From the NCBI RefSeq assembly GCF_029962835.1, contig NC_080582.1, forward strand, positions 15,260,032 to 15,324,031: DNA of 64,000 bases, read 5' to 3'. This DNA comes from Magnolia sinica. Taxonomy: Eukaryota > Streptophyta > Magnoliopsida > Magnoliales > Magnoliaceae. A model generated the notes under the pieces. That model was not told the DNA's origin and did no database searches. It was given only the letters and a program-made list of their open reading frames with translations. Shown one piece after another: positions 10,557 through 20,771 of this stretch (position 1 is its first letter; each line of letters begins with the position of its first letter). A program made the translations under genes and the position numbers.

Positions 10557-12198
10557 AACTTGTCTCTTCATGCTTCATTATCCCGAGCATTGCCTTCAAT
10601 CTTGTAAACACATTATGTTTGAATGGTTTTGTAAAAATATCAGCAATCTGGTCATGCGTCCTGCAAGAAACTAATTCAACTTCTTTGTTTTTCACATGCT
10701 CTCTAATGGAATGATATCGAGTATCAATATGCTTGCTGCGTTCATGAAACACTAGATTCTTTGCTAGTGCAATTGCTGAATGATTATTGATATAGATCTC
10801 TGTAGGATGATTCTGTGGAAATCCCAAATACTTCATAACATTCCTTAGCCATATACCATGGCAGACAGCTGAGCTAGCAGCAACATACTCAGCTTCACAT
10901 GATGACAATGTTACAATCGATTGCTTCTTTGATGTCCATGTGAATGCTGTATCTCCCATATAGAACACAAATCCTGTTGTGCTCTTTCTTTCATCCAAAT
11001 CTCTTCCCCAATCACTATCAGAACAACCAACCAGTTTGCAAGCTTCACTGGAAGTATAGAACATACCATCATTAATGGTACCCTTAATGTAACAAAGTAT
11101 CCTTTTCGCTGCATTCAATTGTGATTGGTCAGGAGTCTCCATGTACCTACTGACTAACCCGACTCCATAAAGTATATCTGGTCTAGTACATGTCAAGTAT
11201 CTTAAACTTCCAACCAAACTCTTGAAATAAGTTGAATCAACATCTCCTTCCTCATTTTTTCTCAACTCTAATCCCGTTTCTACTGGAGTAGTGACAGGAT
11301 TACAGTTCTCCATTCCAAACTTCTTCAGAATTCCCTTTGCATAATTACTTTGGGAGATGAAGATTCCTTTCTTGCTTTGCACAACCTCGATCCTGAGAAA
11401 ATGTGCCATTAGGCCAATGTCAGTCATTTCAAACTCTTTGACCATGTTCCTTTTGAAAATTTCAAACATACCTGAATTGTTGCCGGTGAAGATTAGATCA
11501 TCAACATATAGACATGCGTATAACAAGCTTCCGTCTGACTCCTTCATATATAGTGCATGCTCATAGGGATACTTCTCAAATCCATTCCTTTGAAAGTAAT
11601 CATCAATCCTTGTATTCCATGCACGAGGCGCTTGCTTTAAACCATACAATGCTTTCTTCAGCTTGTATACCTTATCCTCTTAGCCTTTAATCATATATCC
11701 AGGTGGTTGATCCACATAGATTTCTTCTTCGAGATATCCATTCAGAAATGCTGATTTTACGTCTAGCTAATGAATCTTCCATTTGTTTTGAGCGGCTAAT
11801 GTAATTAGCAGCCTGATGGTCTCAAGTCTGGCAACAGGAGCAAAAACCTCTCCATAATCAATTCCTTCTTTCTGCTTGTATCCTTTTGCTACAAGCCTTG
11901 CTTTGTATCTGTGGACTTCTCCTTGAGCATTTCTCTTTGTCTTGTAGACCCATTTCACTCCAATGGTCTTGCGGTCTTTTGGTAGAGTAGTCAGCTCCCA
12001 TGTTTTGTTCTTTTCAATGGATCTAATTTCTTCATCCATTGCTCTCTTCCATCTATCTTCTTTGTTAGCTTCTTCAAAGCTAATTGGGTCACCGCTCATT
12101 AGAAGACAATACAGAGTGATGTCCTCATCCATTGTTTCTGCGTACAAATCATTCAAGCTTCGATAACCACGAGGTCTCATATCTGAAAATTCTCGTTC
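10547..12198 (-). pseudogene. Copia-1 reverse transcriptase and RNase H
   Basis: The RT starts with [20 protein letters not shown] and [17 protein letters not shown]. It continues to LKKALYGLKQAPRAWN and the catalytic LYVDDLIFTG. RNase H follows with GCSDSDWGRDLDERKSTTG and SSCEAEYVAAS. Stops at 11767-11769 (where relatives have Gln in the HQLDVKSAF block) and 11680-11682 break the frame into two open pieces, 11767-12180 and 10483-11649. The 3' end of the frame runs through the purine tract into the LTR, which is common in copia elements. Confidence 0.9.
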
Positions 12199-13362
12199 CT
12201 CTTATGATGGAGCTTCATTCCTTAGTGCTGAAAGGGAACCGCGTGGAGGTGTTTGTTGTGGTTCTCTAACCACTTCTCTCGACTGATCATGCTCTTCTTC
12301 TTCTTCAAGAATTACCTCTGCATTTTTGGAGGATTCAATTCGATCCCAGTTCCAGGATTCATTTTCTTCAAAAATGACATCCTTGCTGAAAAATACTTTC
12401 TTGGTGATGGGATTATATAGCTTGTATCCAATAATTCTATCACCGTATCCAACCAGGATACACTTTACTCCTTTATCTTCAAGCTTGGTCCTTCTTACTT
12501 CTGGAATTTTGGCATAGGCAAGACAACCAAAAATTCTTAGATGACTCACCTTTGGTTTGTGAGTACTCCATGCTTCTTGTGGAGTCTTTGTTTGCAAGCT
12601 TCGCGTAGGACACCTGTTTAGCAGATATACTGCACATGAGACAACTTCGGCCCAGAAACTCTTCGGCATATTTTTATCTTTTAACATGCTTCTTGCCATG
12701 TTAAGAATAGTGCGGTTCTTTCTTTCGGCTACACCATTTAATTGAGGAGTATAAGTTGGTGTGAATTGATGTCTGATTCCTTGTTGCTTAAGGAATTCTT
12801 GAAAAACGTCTGCAGTATATTCTCCGCCCTGATCTGATCACAATGTCCTGATGAGATAGCCACTTTGTTTCTCCACAAGAGCTTTAAATTAGCCACTTTG
12901 TTTCTCCACAAGAGCTTTAAATTCTTTGAAAAAACCAAATACTTCTGACTTTCTTTTAAGAAAATATACCCACGTTCTTCTGCTGAAGTCATCGATAAAG
13001 GTGAGGAAGTATTGATTATGTCCGTTTGATATTTGATTTAACGGACCACATACATCTGTGTGAACTAGTTCGAGAGGCTTGGTTGCTCTCCAATCATTTT
13101 GTATGCCAAAGCTGTTTCTGTGTTGTTTTCCCAGAACACAGCTTTCACATATTTCATTTTGATGATGGATGTTGGGCAAGCCATTCACCATATTTTTCCT
13201 TCCCAATTGTTTCAGACTTTCAAAATTTAGATGTCCATACCTGCGATGCCAGATCCAGTCTTTGTCATTGATGATAGCATTTAGACACTTTGGAGTGTCA
13301 TGATGAATAGACAGAGGGAACATATTGTTCTTTGCCATCTTGACTCGAGTCACCAGCCTTCC
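12199..13362 (-). pseudogene. Copia-1 integrase
   Basis: GAG_pre-integrase HHCC is seen as WHRRYGHLNFESLKQL and CESCVLGKQHR. The catalytic core has HTDVCGP (first Asp) and SDQGGEY (second Asp), with the C-terminal part [18 protein letters not shown] and LRIFGCLAY. Stops occur at 13363-13365 (upstream boundary), 12889-12891, 12838-12840 (before SDQGGEY) and 12199-12201. The 12889 stop was created by a 33-bp tandem duplication. The protein is therefore not made whole. Confidence 0.9.
12858..12923. repeat. 33-bp tandem duplication in Copia-1 integrase
   Basis: Two perfect 33-bp copies (12858-12890, 12891-12923) start agccactttg and end agctttaaatt. The length keeps the frame (FKALVEKQSG twice), but the junction itself spells TAA in the coding strand. 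Confidence 0.95.
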
Positions 13363-13365
13363 TTA

Positions 13366-13684
13366 AGTGTCAGCAATAGTCAGCTGCATATCTTTAAGCC
13401 TAATATTATAGCCTTTCTCTACGAGCTGTCCAAGACTCAATATGTTGGTCTTCATGTTTGGGACAAAATAAACATTGGAGATAAAAGCATGATCTCCATT
13501 CTTCTGCTTGATCAATATATCGCCTTTCCCTTGAACAGGGACCTTTGAGAGATCGCCAAATGAAATATCTCCTTGAATCTTCTCATCGAGTTTGATAAAT
13601 AAATTCCTTCTGCTAGTCATGTGATTGCTGGCTCCAGAATCGAGGTACCAAATATTTTGATCCGGATCGATTGTATTGTGCCAT
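13366..13684 (-). pseudogene. Copia-1 protease
   Basis: The frame carries WYLDSGASNHM, the copia retropepsin active site with DSG intact, then NVYFVPNMKTNILSLGQLVEKG. It is out of frame with gag: the gag frame reads through this DNA as SGSKYLVPRFWSQQSHD. A small indel near 13685 is thus needed between gag and protease. The frame ends at a stop at 13363. Confidence 0.85.
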
Positions 13685-14701
13685 AAGACTCAGTGAATCA
13701 TCTTTAACTTGATCATTTTCTGCATAGTTAGCAAAATCAGTAGCTTCATTTGATGGAAACTTACCTCTGCATTCATTGTTGTAATGGCCATACTTGTAGC
13801 AGTTATAACATTGAACACTTCTTTTGTCAGTGTTTTGATGATTGTTGTAACCGCCTCTTCTTCCTCGTCCTCTTCCTCGTGGAACATAGTTTTGTTGTCC
13901 ACGCCCTTCTTTGTTAAAGCCTCTTCTACCATAGCCACCATTTTTGGGTTCAAAATTTCCAGAGCCTCTTCCACGAGATCCTCGACCTCGTCCTCGTTGT
14001 GATGTCTCCCCCCGATCATGTCTTTCTTCAGTGATTAATAGCTTTGATTGCAAAGCTTGCTCTAATGCTTTATCATCACTCCTTTTATGCACCTTCTGTT
14101 CATGGGCTTGTAACGAGCCCACAAGTTCTTCCATGGACATAGTCTCTAGATCTTTTGTCTCTTCTATGGCCACGATAATATAGCCAAATTTTGGATCTAA
14201 AAATCGCAAAATTTTCTCTGAGATTCTCGTGTCATTGAGAGTCTCGCCATTCCTTCTAAGCTGGTTTGCAATTATCATGACTCGTGTATAATAATTAGCA
14301 ATAGTTTCTAGGAGATTCATTTTCAAAGATTCGAATTCACCTCGAAGAAATTGGAGACGAATCTTCTTTACTTTACCAGCGCCTTTGTGTGTTTTGTAGA
14401 GAGTCTTCCACACTTCTTTGGACGTCTTGGCAGATGCTATGATCTCAAACGTGGATTCATCAAGTCCTTGGTATATGATGGACTTTGCTTTGCAATCTTT
14501 TTTTCGATCGGATCTGAGGAGTACCTTTTGTGCTTCTTCCAAAGCAACTTCTGCTTCTTTGGAGACTGGTTCGGAATAGCCATCCTCGACGATGTCCATA
14601 ACATCCTGAGCACCTAATAGTGCTCTCATTTGAATACACTAGTTGTCGTAGTTGCTTTTGGTGAGCTTCAGAATAATAACCTGTGCATTGTCATTTGCCA
14701 T
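13685..14701 (-). pseudogene. Copia-1 gag
   Basis: The start is the ATG at 14701 (MANDNAQ, then a UBN2-type gag with YKTHKGAGKVKK). Codon 22 is a TAG (14639-14641) where relatives have Trp, so the long open piece begins at internal Met (MRALLGAQD). The C-terminal third is rich in RGRG repeats and ends with the zinc knuckle CYNCYKYGHYNNEC (CX2CX4HX4C), which binds RNA in the particle. The stop and the downstream frameshift make it defective. Confidence 0.9.
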
Positions 14702-14730
14702 TTATAAAGAGCTCCGGATACCTTCAAATT

Positions 14731-14743
14731 GGCTCTGATACCA
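14731..14743 (-). other. Copia-1 primer-binding site
   Basis: The minus strand reads tggtatcagagcc, one base inside the 5' LTR. It is complementary to the 3' end of initiator methionine tRNA, the usual copia primer. Confidence 0.95.
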
Positions 14744-14744
14744 C

Positions 14745-15076
14745 TGATAGCAAAAGTGGGCAGCTGATAGTAGGAGTACGAAACTGAGGTCACTGGTGGT
14801 GCACCTCTTGTATATTCAATTTTAAAAAGAATATAGCTAGCTAAAACGACTGCAATATTTTCTAACTTTTATTGTACTTTCACTACACACACAGTTACCA
14901 AAAGCTGCAATACATAAATAGCTGAAAGTAAAACCAACTCCACTTTCTTTGCTCTTTTTTCTCAACTAAACCGTAACTGAAAGACTCTTTCAACAACGGT
15001 ACAAATTCAAACTCAGTCGGCAACCACTTGCTTATTATTAGGACTGACTTGTTCCAACAAGTTTACCATTTCAACA
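14745..15076 (-). repeat. Copia-1 5' LTR
   Basis: A direct repeat of 10214-10546. In element orientation it runs from 15076 (TGTTGAAATGG) to 14745 (CTATCA) and is flanked by acaaa at 15077-15081. Confidence 0.95.
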
Positions 15077-15081
15077 ACAAA

Positions 15082-15861
15082 CACCAAATGAGTGCTCTTT
15101 GTGAAACTACTAGTAGGAAGTGAAAAGGTTGTGATGGTTTTCTTCATGATTTATCCAACGAGTAGCTACAACACACTCTTAGGGAGAGATTTGTTCCATT
15201 CCATTTAGTATATCCTATCATCCCTACATTAGTTCTTGATCTTTGATATGGAAAGACGGTTGAAATCGTCTATATAGGCAATCAACCGTTCGTAGCTGAT
15301 TCAAATATGGTCGAAGCCAATTTCTGTATAGGGTAGATCAATCCATTGCGCTTTATCGGCCAAAACAAACATGGCTAGATGACAAGAATCACCACTGCGA
15401 TAGATCCCTCCTAAGATGTGGACACGATTATCTCAATGGACTCTTCTTAAGATTGAGATACACTCATCAACAGGGCAGACTTGGCTGAGTAAGAAGCAAA
15501 GTAGGACGCCTTCATTAGCAGCATCACCACATTGTTAGGAAAATTGCCAACTGAACCTTCTCCTTCTCCAACTTAGAGTTGGCCCAAACCACAAACTATT
15601 ACATTAATAAAGGATTGGTCGACATAACCAAACATCACTCTAATAGAAGAACCCTTTAATAAGCCAAATGCAATTATCCCATATCGACAACTGACCCAAT
15701 ACTTTGTCGAAGAGGATCACAAAATTAAGGAAGACAAAGAATCTGAAATCGATCAATGCTATTGTTCGCAATTTTAAACAATACGAGCGTCGATGATCAC
15801 AACGGGTGCCTGTCTACATAATAGAATGCCTAATCGAAGAAGATCTAGTAATAGAGGATGG
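15082..15861 (+). pseudogene. Gyp-1 protease, C-terminal part, and pre-RT linker
   Basis: The frame resumes where Copia-1 interrupted it: VLFVKLLVGSEKVVMVFF, then TSSYNTLLGRDLFHS. The block 'YN.LLGRD' is conserved at the protease C terminus of plant Ty3-like elements. After it the sequence decays, with many stops, up to Copia-2 at 15862. It is continued at 31779, where the typical pre-RT segment begins. Confidence 0.7.
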
Positions 15862-16483
15862 TTGTTGGTATTTTAGCTTGCAAAATCACACAGATCTAGA
15901 TCTAGGATAGCAATACAATGACACCAAGCACATAAGAGAACACACAAATTTAATGTGGAAAACCCTTGCGGGAAAAAACCACAGCACAAAGCGACAGAAT
16001 TCCACTATGAAAGTATCAATTACAAAGAGAGAGGACTTACCCAATTTGAACAATCTCGAATCTCACCCTTGCTACACCCTTTGATAACCCTAGAACCCTT
16101 TAGAATACCTTTAAGAAGCCTTAGAATTTTTTCTCATACCTTCGAAAAATCCTAGGGACACTTATTTATAGTTTAAGCAACTTCTCTTTCGCACCTTTGC
16201 AAAAACCAACTCAAATTTTCGCAAGTCCACATCAAATCCGGAAATGAATCTGCGTAACCACGACTAGTCAAGCAGACTACTCGACCGGTCATGAGACCCC
16301 CTCGACCGGTCAAGCATGGGCCATGACCGGTTGAGCACTTTGAACCTCAAAAAACAGATGCTTGCTGGACTTTGAGTCGAGCAGTGCTCGACTGGTCGAG
16401 CAGCTCCCTCGACCAGTCGAGCCTGACCCACGACCGAGTGAACAACCCAAAAAACTGATGATTGAAGGCTTTCCATGACAACT
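15862..16483 (-). repeat. Copia-2 3' LTR
   Basis: It ends (in + coordinates it starts) with tgttggtattttagc, identical in form to the 5' LTR at 31160. A TATA box (tataaata on the minus strand) lies at 16163-16170. The phased palindrome array occupies 16259-16443, upstream of TATA in element orientation. Confidence 0.85.
16259..16443 (-). promoter_or_regulatory. 21-bp phased palindrome array, Copia-2 3' LTR
   Basis: Near-palindromic 15-mers of the form ctcgaccggtcgagc start at 16259, 16280, 16301 and 16322 (each 21 bp apart), then at 16387, 16408 and 16429. The block offset is 65 bp. The near edge is 88 bp from the TATA box at 16163-16170. See the matching arrays at 31557, 37732, 42285 and 46525. 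Confidence 0.8.
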
Positions 16484-16786
16484 ATCTCCACCAAGTCTTC
16501 AATCTTCAACCATATAGCTCTTTGACCTTTTCTCTTATCTCTGCATCACATCATAGCTTCTCTTGCATACTCCGTCTTCCTTTTACGCCATCGCCAAGCG
16601 CAAAGAAGTTTCACAGACCTTGAACTTCTCTACAGGAACGATCTAGGAGAGCATGTTCGTCAGATTAGAATCCACGTGCCCAACCATCTCTGCTCATGTC
16701 TTATCAAAAAGAAAGACGTAGTCTTCTTACCATGTCACCGCTACCCAATATTGCTTGCTGGGGTACTTGCTCACAATATTGATAGC
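16484..16786 (-). pseudogene. Copia-2 pol C-terminal end
   Basis: On the minus strand the first piece reads AINIVSKYPSKQYWVAVTW, matching the RNase H-connection region of Copia-3. Later it reads SNLTNMLS and VPVEKFKVCETSLRLAMA followed by a stop, the normal end of Tnt1-like pol (compare SVNPVDMLTKVVP...TSLGLAMA in Copia-3). Most of RNase H is missing, so there is a deletion as well as the Athila break. Confidence 0.75.
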
Positions 16787-18195
16787 TGTTGAGGGTCAAA
16801 TATTGCATATTAGACCCCAATTATTTTCTGGATTTACAAGCATGATGCCGGTTAATGATCTGATTTAATCGTATTTGTGATGCAGAGTATATTTACGAGC
16901 ATGGACTGGAAAGGATGCTAAAAGCATAGATTTAAAGCTCAGGCATCACCAAGGCATTGGACGGGGCCCCATGGGACCATGATCGAGGATTTACACGTCA
17001 GAGATCAGAGAAATTCTAGTCACTCACTTCAAACAGGCCTGAAAGACATCCATAATGCAAGATCATGGGGTTCCCACTATCTGATTGGCTCCAAACTTTA
17101 TATGAGTCCTGATGATCATGAATTAACCGTACGCATCAAAAATCATCCATTGGATCGCTGTGGAAGTGACCCAACGGACAGATCAGCCCATAATTTACTG
17201 ATCTAGGGCCCACCTGATCTCTGGATATACCTCATCTTCGGTCTCAACACCTTAAATTATATGAAGAACCAAATGGACGGAGGAGATTTTGTACATACAC
17301 TATGATGGACCCCCCATGTGCCTTGCATGTGCACAGTGTGCATGTGCACCAGCCGTGCACCCATGCACTCAAAGTCGGTCAGCGGGCGCTGACCGACAAA
17401 AACTCAGATTCTTCAAAAACGCAACAGCGTTAACAGTCCGGCATTGGGTTTGCTTTGTGGGCCCCACTCATCATGTATTTAGAAGATCCGAACCGTCCAT
17501 TAGGATTTCAAAGGCCTTATTACTAAGGCCTAGGTGATGGAATTTTAGGAGATAGCGTATATCATATTTCAACCGTCAAAATGGAAGATGGACGGCAGTG
17601 AGAAAACTCTTGTGGGCCACGCATAAATCAACTCAAAACCATTCATTCCCTAATGGATTTTCGAGAGGATCATAATGGACGGAGTGGATTTCTCAAAAAG
17701 ATATCTAATTGGGGCCCACCATCATCTCAGCGCAAGAAGAGCGAAAGCTCTGTTCGCACATGACCGGAAGATCTGGGCCGTTTTGCATTCGTGGCAAGGA
17801 TCGGTTTGATGATCTGAACCGTTCAGAAGTCTCCAACGACCCAGCTAATGTAGACCTAGGAGAGCGAATTTGAAGAGAGCTGCATGATCAGTTTTTCATC
17901 GTTTAAACGCAACTCAGACGGCGGTCTAAAAAGCTCAGGTGGGCCACATCAAAACAGACGAAAAATGGTCATGTACAACCGGTTTTCCGTGTACAGTCCA
18001 ATGAACGGAGCCGATCTCGCGAGAAAATCCAAGAAATGGGCCCACCATCATCCCAGCGCAGGCCGTGCGCCCACATAGAGCCCGGGCACTGCTGTTTTCT
18101 TGGCTGCGTAAATGGACTTGCGCAAGGAGTTTTAAAGGGGGTTGCGGAGCATACAAACGGACTCGAGCCAGGCCTCTCCGCTACTGCTAGCAGAC

Positions 18196-18203
18196 TATAT
18201 AAG
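18196..18203 (+). promoter_or_regulatory. Athila 5' LTR TATA box
   Basis: tatataag followed by a GA-rich run (agagagagagag) and the duplicated 47-bp leader unit. The same box is at 28052-28059 in the 3' LTR. It marks the likely start of the U3-R transition. Confidence 0.65.
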
Positions 18204-18231
18204 CAAGAGAGAGAGAGAGAACCGGGGCATC

Positions 18232-18325
18232 GGGAGGAGCTGGAAAAGGGCCGTGAGAGAGAAGCTTGAACGTGGACAGGGAGGAGCTGGAAAAGGGCCG
18301 TGGGAGAGAAGCTTGAATGTGGACA
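18232..18325 (+). repeat. 47-bp tandem duplication in the Athila 5' LTR
   Basis: Two units, each starting gggaggagctggaaaagggc, with only two substitutions between them. The 3' LTR has a single unit at about 28088-28134. It accounts for 47 of the 51 bp by which the LTRs differ in length. Confidence 0.9.
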
Positions 18326-19086
18326 GGGAGAGTAGGCAGTTTGTATTTTCTTTTCCTTTTTGTTTTGCTTTTTTCTTTCTTCTTCTAAAAGATAAGCCCT
18401 GTTATGTCTATGTGTGGCTAAACCTCTTAGCTAGGGCTAAGAGGTGAAGCCCGTAGCGGGATGGGAGAATTTTGCTATGCCTTTTGTTTAAGACTGAATT
18501 GATTTTTAATTTAATTATGGGAATATTAGTAGTTTTTAATGGCCTGTTGTGACTGACATTACAATGGGTTTGCAATGACTTTGAGTATTTCTTTCTCCTT
18601 ACTTTGATTATGACGTCAAGAAGCCCTGTTGTTCGCCATCGTCTCCTGGGCATGGTTGGATGACGGTACCCTTCCTAACCTTCATAATCATCTGTTTGGT
18701 TGGTAATTAGTTTAATTCTGTTGTTGACTTTGTCTCCTGGGCATGGTTTGGTGATGGAATCCATTCTAATTCATATACCTTTCATCCCTTTAAAATTATA
18801 TCAGAGGAAGTTCAGTTTAAGTTCCATGATTTTCGAAGCAGGTATCAAGATCTCTCTGATCTCTACAAGTGGATCCTATGAATCCCCAGTTCCCTACCTT
18901 TGAATTCTACATATTTTACTATTTCATCATTATTCCTCAAATCCACCTGATTTAGATTTTATCTCTTATAGTTAGTTTTAGTTATTTTCAGGAAACGTAC
19001 AAATTTCAGTCCCTTGGGATTCGACCTCAGTCTCACCGAGTTTATTACTACTTCACAACCCTATACTTGGGGAGTGAACAAGTTTT

Positions 19087-19104
19087 TGGCGCCGTTGCCG
19101 GGGA
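19087..19104 (+). other. Athila primer-binding site
   Basis: tggcgccgttgccgggga lies 6 bases after the LTR end. It is complementary to the 3' end of plant tRNA-Asp, the primer used by Athila-type elements. Confidence 0.9.
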
Positions 19105-19892
19105 CTGACGGCTACGATTTTCTGAAATTAATTAGTTTTAGAATTAGTTTAAGATTAGGATTTTTCTAACTATAGGTCTAGGTTTTTCTGATTTCTAAAA
19201 ACTAACCTGTTTTTCTTGTTTTGTAGGATCCTGACATGAGTTTCTAAATTGGTAATTCCTTCCTAAATTCCTCTACTTGTTCTACTTTTAAAATTAGGGT
19301 TTGAATTTTAGAAATTTTCTAATTCTAGTTCTTTCCTATTTGTAGGGAATAGTTTATTTTTAGAAACTTTTCTCTTTTATTTTGGAAACTAGGTTATTTA
19401 TTTCCCTTTTTAGAAATTAACTTTCTATTTTTACCTTTTAGTAACTTTCTAATTCTAACTCTTTTAGAATCTAATTTTGTTTCCTAATTTTCTACTCATA
19501 GAATTTTTGTTTAGAAACTAACTTTCCTATTGTGTAGGCCTTTAAGATAGAAATTTCTAATTCGGTAAGTTCTTTCTCTTTACTTTCTAATTTTCAGTTC
19601 TCTTTTAGTAATTTACTTTCTAGTTTAGGATTTTCCTAATTTATTTTAGAAATTTCCACTTTCCCTTAGGAATTTCTTCTTTTAGATACTAGTTTACTTC
19701 TATATTTCTTTTTAAGGATTTTCTAATTTTAGATCTTCTCTTTAGAAACTGACTTACTTTGTTTTCTTTTGCAGGTCTTTAACTTAGGGACTTCAAATTG
19801 GTAATTTCTTTCCAACTCTCTCTTTCTTTTTAGATTTTATTTTCCTTTCTTAGGATTAGGTTTCAAATTTGATTGAGGGCTGCGAGTGTTTC
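19105..19892 (+). other. Athila pyrimidine-rich leader
   Basis: About 790 bp between the primer site and gag, rich in T and in repeats of ttagaaactttct-like words. There is no convincing coding frame. Long untranslated leaders are usual in this element class. Confidence 0.7.
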
Positions 19893-20771
19893 ATGCCCAA
19901 GTGGGCCCGTGACAACACTCGACGTCTCTTGACTGAAGGAGGATTGGTTGAGGGGTTGACTATCCATCGCAGGACTAGACACCACTTGAAATCCCCTGAG
20001 TTAATTGAAGTTATGGCTGAAGACCAACCTCCTCTACTTCCACCCAGGGTGGAGGATACCCAAGATGAGAACAAGGTGCATCAGACACCCCCGCCTCGTA
20101 CTTTAAGAGATTATCTACAACCGGCGGGAGTGAGTACGCCCTCATGCATGATTTTTTCTGAAAACACAGGACAAATGGACATCAAGCCAGGAGTTATCCA
20201 ACTCCTTCCTAAATTCCATGGACTTGAATCAGAAAGTCCATATTTACATTTGAAAGAGTTCGATGAGATTATAGGTACATTATGTTTTCCTAATGTATCT
20301 GAGGATACAATTAGGCTGAAACTCTTTCCTTTTTCCTTAAAAGAGAAAGCTAAGACGTGGTTACATTCACTACGTCCTAGATCCATTAGCATATGGAACA
20401 ACATGCAGAGGGAATTCATAAAAAAATTCTTCCCACATCATAAAACGATTACCCTCAGAAAAGCAATCATGAACTTTGCCCAAAAGGAAGATGAAACATT
20501 CTTTCAATGTTGGGAAATATTCAAAGATTTAGTCAATTCATGCCCACAACACGGATTCGAAACGTGGCGCATTACAAATTTTTTCTATGATGGACTGACA
20601 TCTTCCATGCGCCAAATGGTCTAGACAATGTGTAATGGAGAGTTCATTAATAAAGATGTTGACGAGGTATGAGATTACCTCGATAGTCTTGCTGAAAAAA
20701 CAAAATCATGGGACTATTACCCGAAGTCGAACACTACGTCTAGGCCGACTCAATTAAAGGAGAAAGGTGGA
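19893..20771 (+). pseudogene. Athila gag
   Basis: The frame is open from upstream of the ATG at 19893 to a TAG at 20622-20624. It carries the retrotransposon gag domain: YLHLKEFDEIIGT, LFPFSLKEKAKTWLHSL and REFIKKFFPHHKT. Two stops (20622, and a second near 20670 in a VDEV-stop-DYLDSL context) separate it from the rest of the polyprotein, whose zinc knuckle is at 20877. I chose the first in-frame ATG, but the start of Athila gag is not certain from sequence alone. Confidence 0.85.

Larger units (their letters stand above)
10214..15076 (-). mobile_element. Copia-1: young Ty1/copia element
   Basis: A complete 4863-bp LTR retrotransposon on the minus strand. LTRs are 333 and 332 bp and differ by five transitions and one single-base indel (about 98.5% identity). 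A perfect 5-bp target duplication, acaaa, lies at 10209-10213 and 15077-15081. PBS, gag, protease, integrase, RT and RNase H are present in copia order. It sits inside the Gyp-1 protease. Several stops and one frameshift make it non-autonomous despite its youth. Confidence 0.95.
16787..19080 (+). repeat. Athila 5' LTR
   Basis: It starts tgttgagggtcaaa and ends ggggagtgaaca. It matches 26644-28886 along its length except for a 47-bp tandem duplication just after the TATA box (units at 18232-18278 and 18279-18325). Confidence 0.95.

Noticed and set aside
14731-14743. tRNA gene near Copia-1
   Set aside because: Only the 13-base complement of the initiator-Met tRNA 3' end is present, as a primer site. 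No tRNA genes were seen in the window.
16259-16443. Spaced palindromes as a CRISPR-like array
   Set aside because: Spacers are only 6 bp, the context is a plant LTR, and units vary. Regulatory repeat is the better reading.
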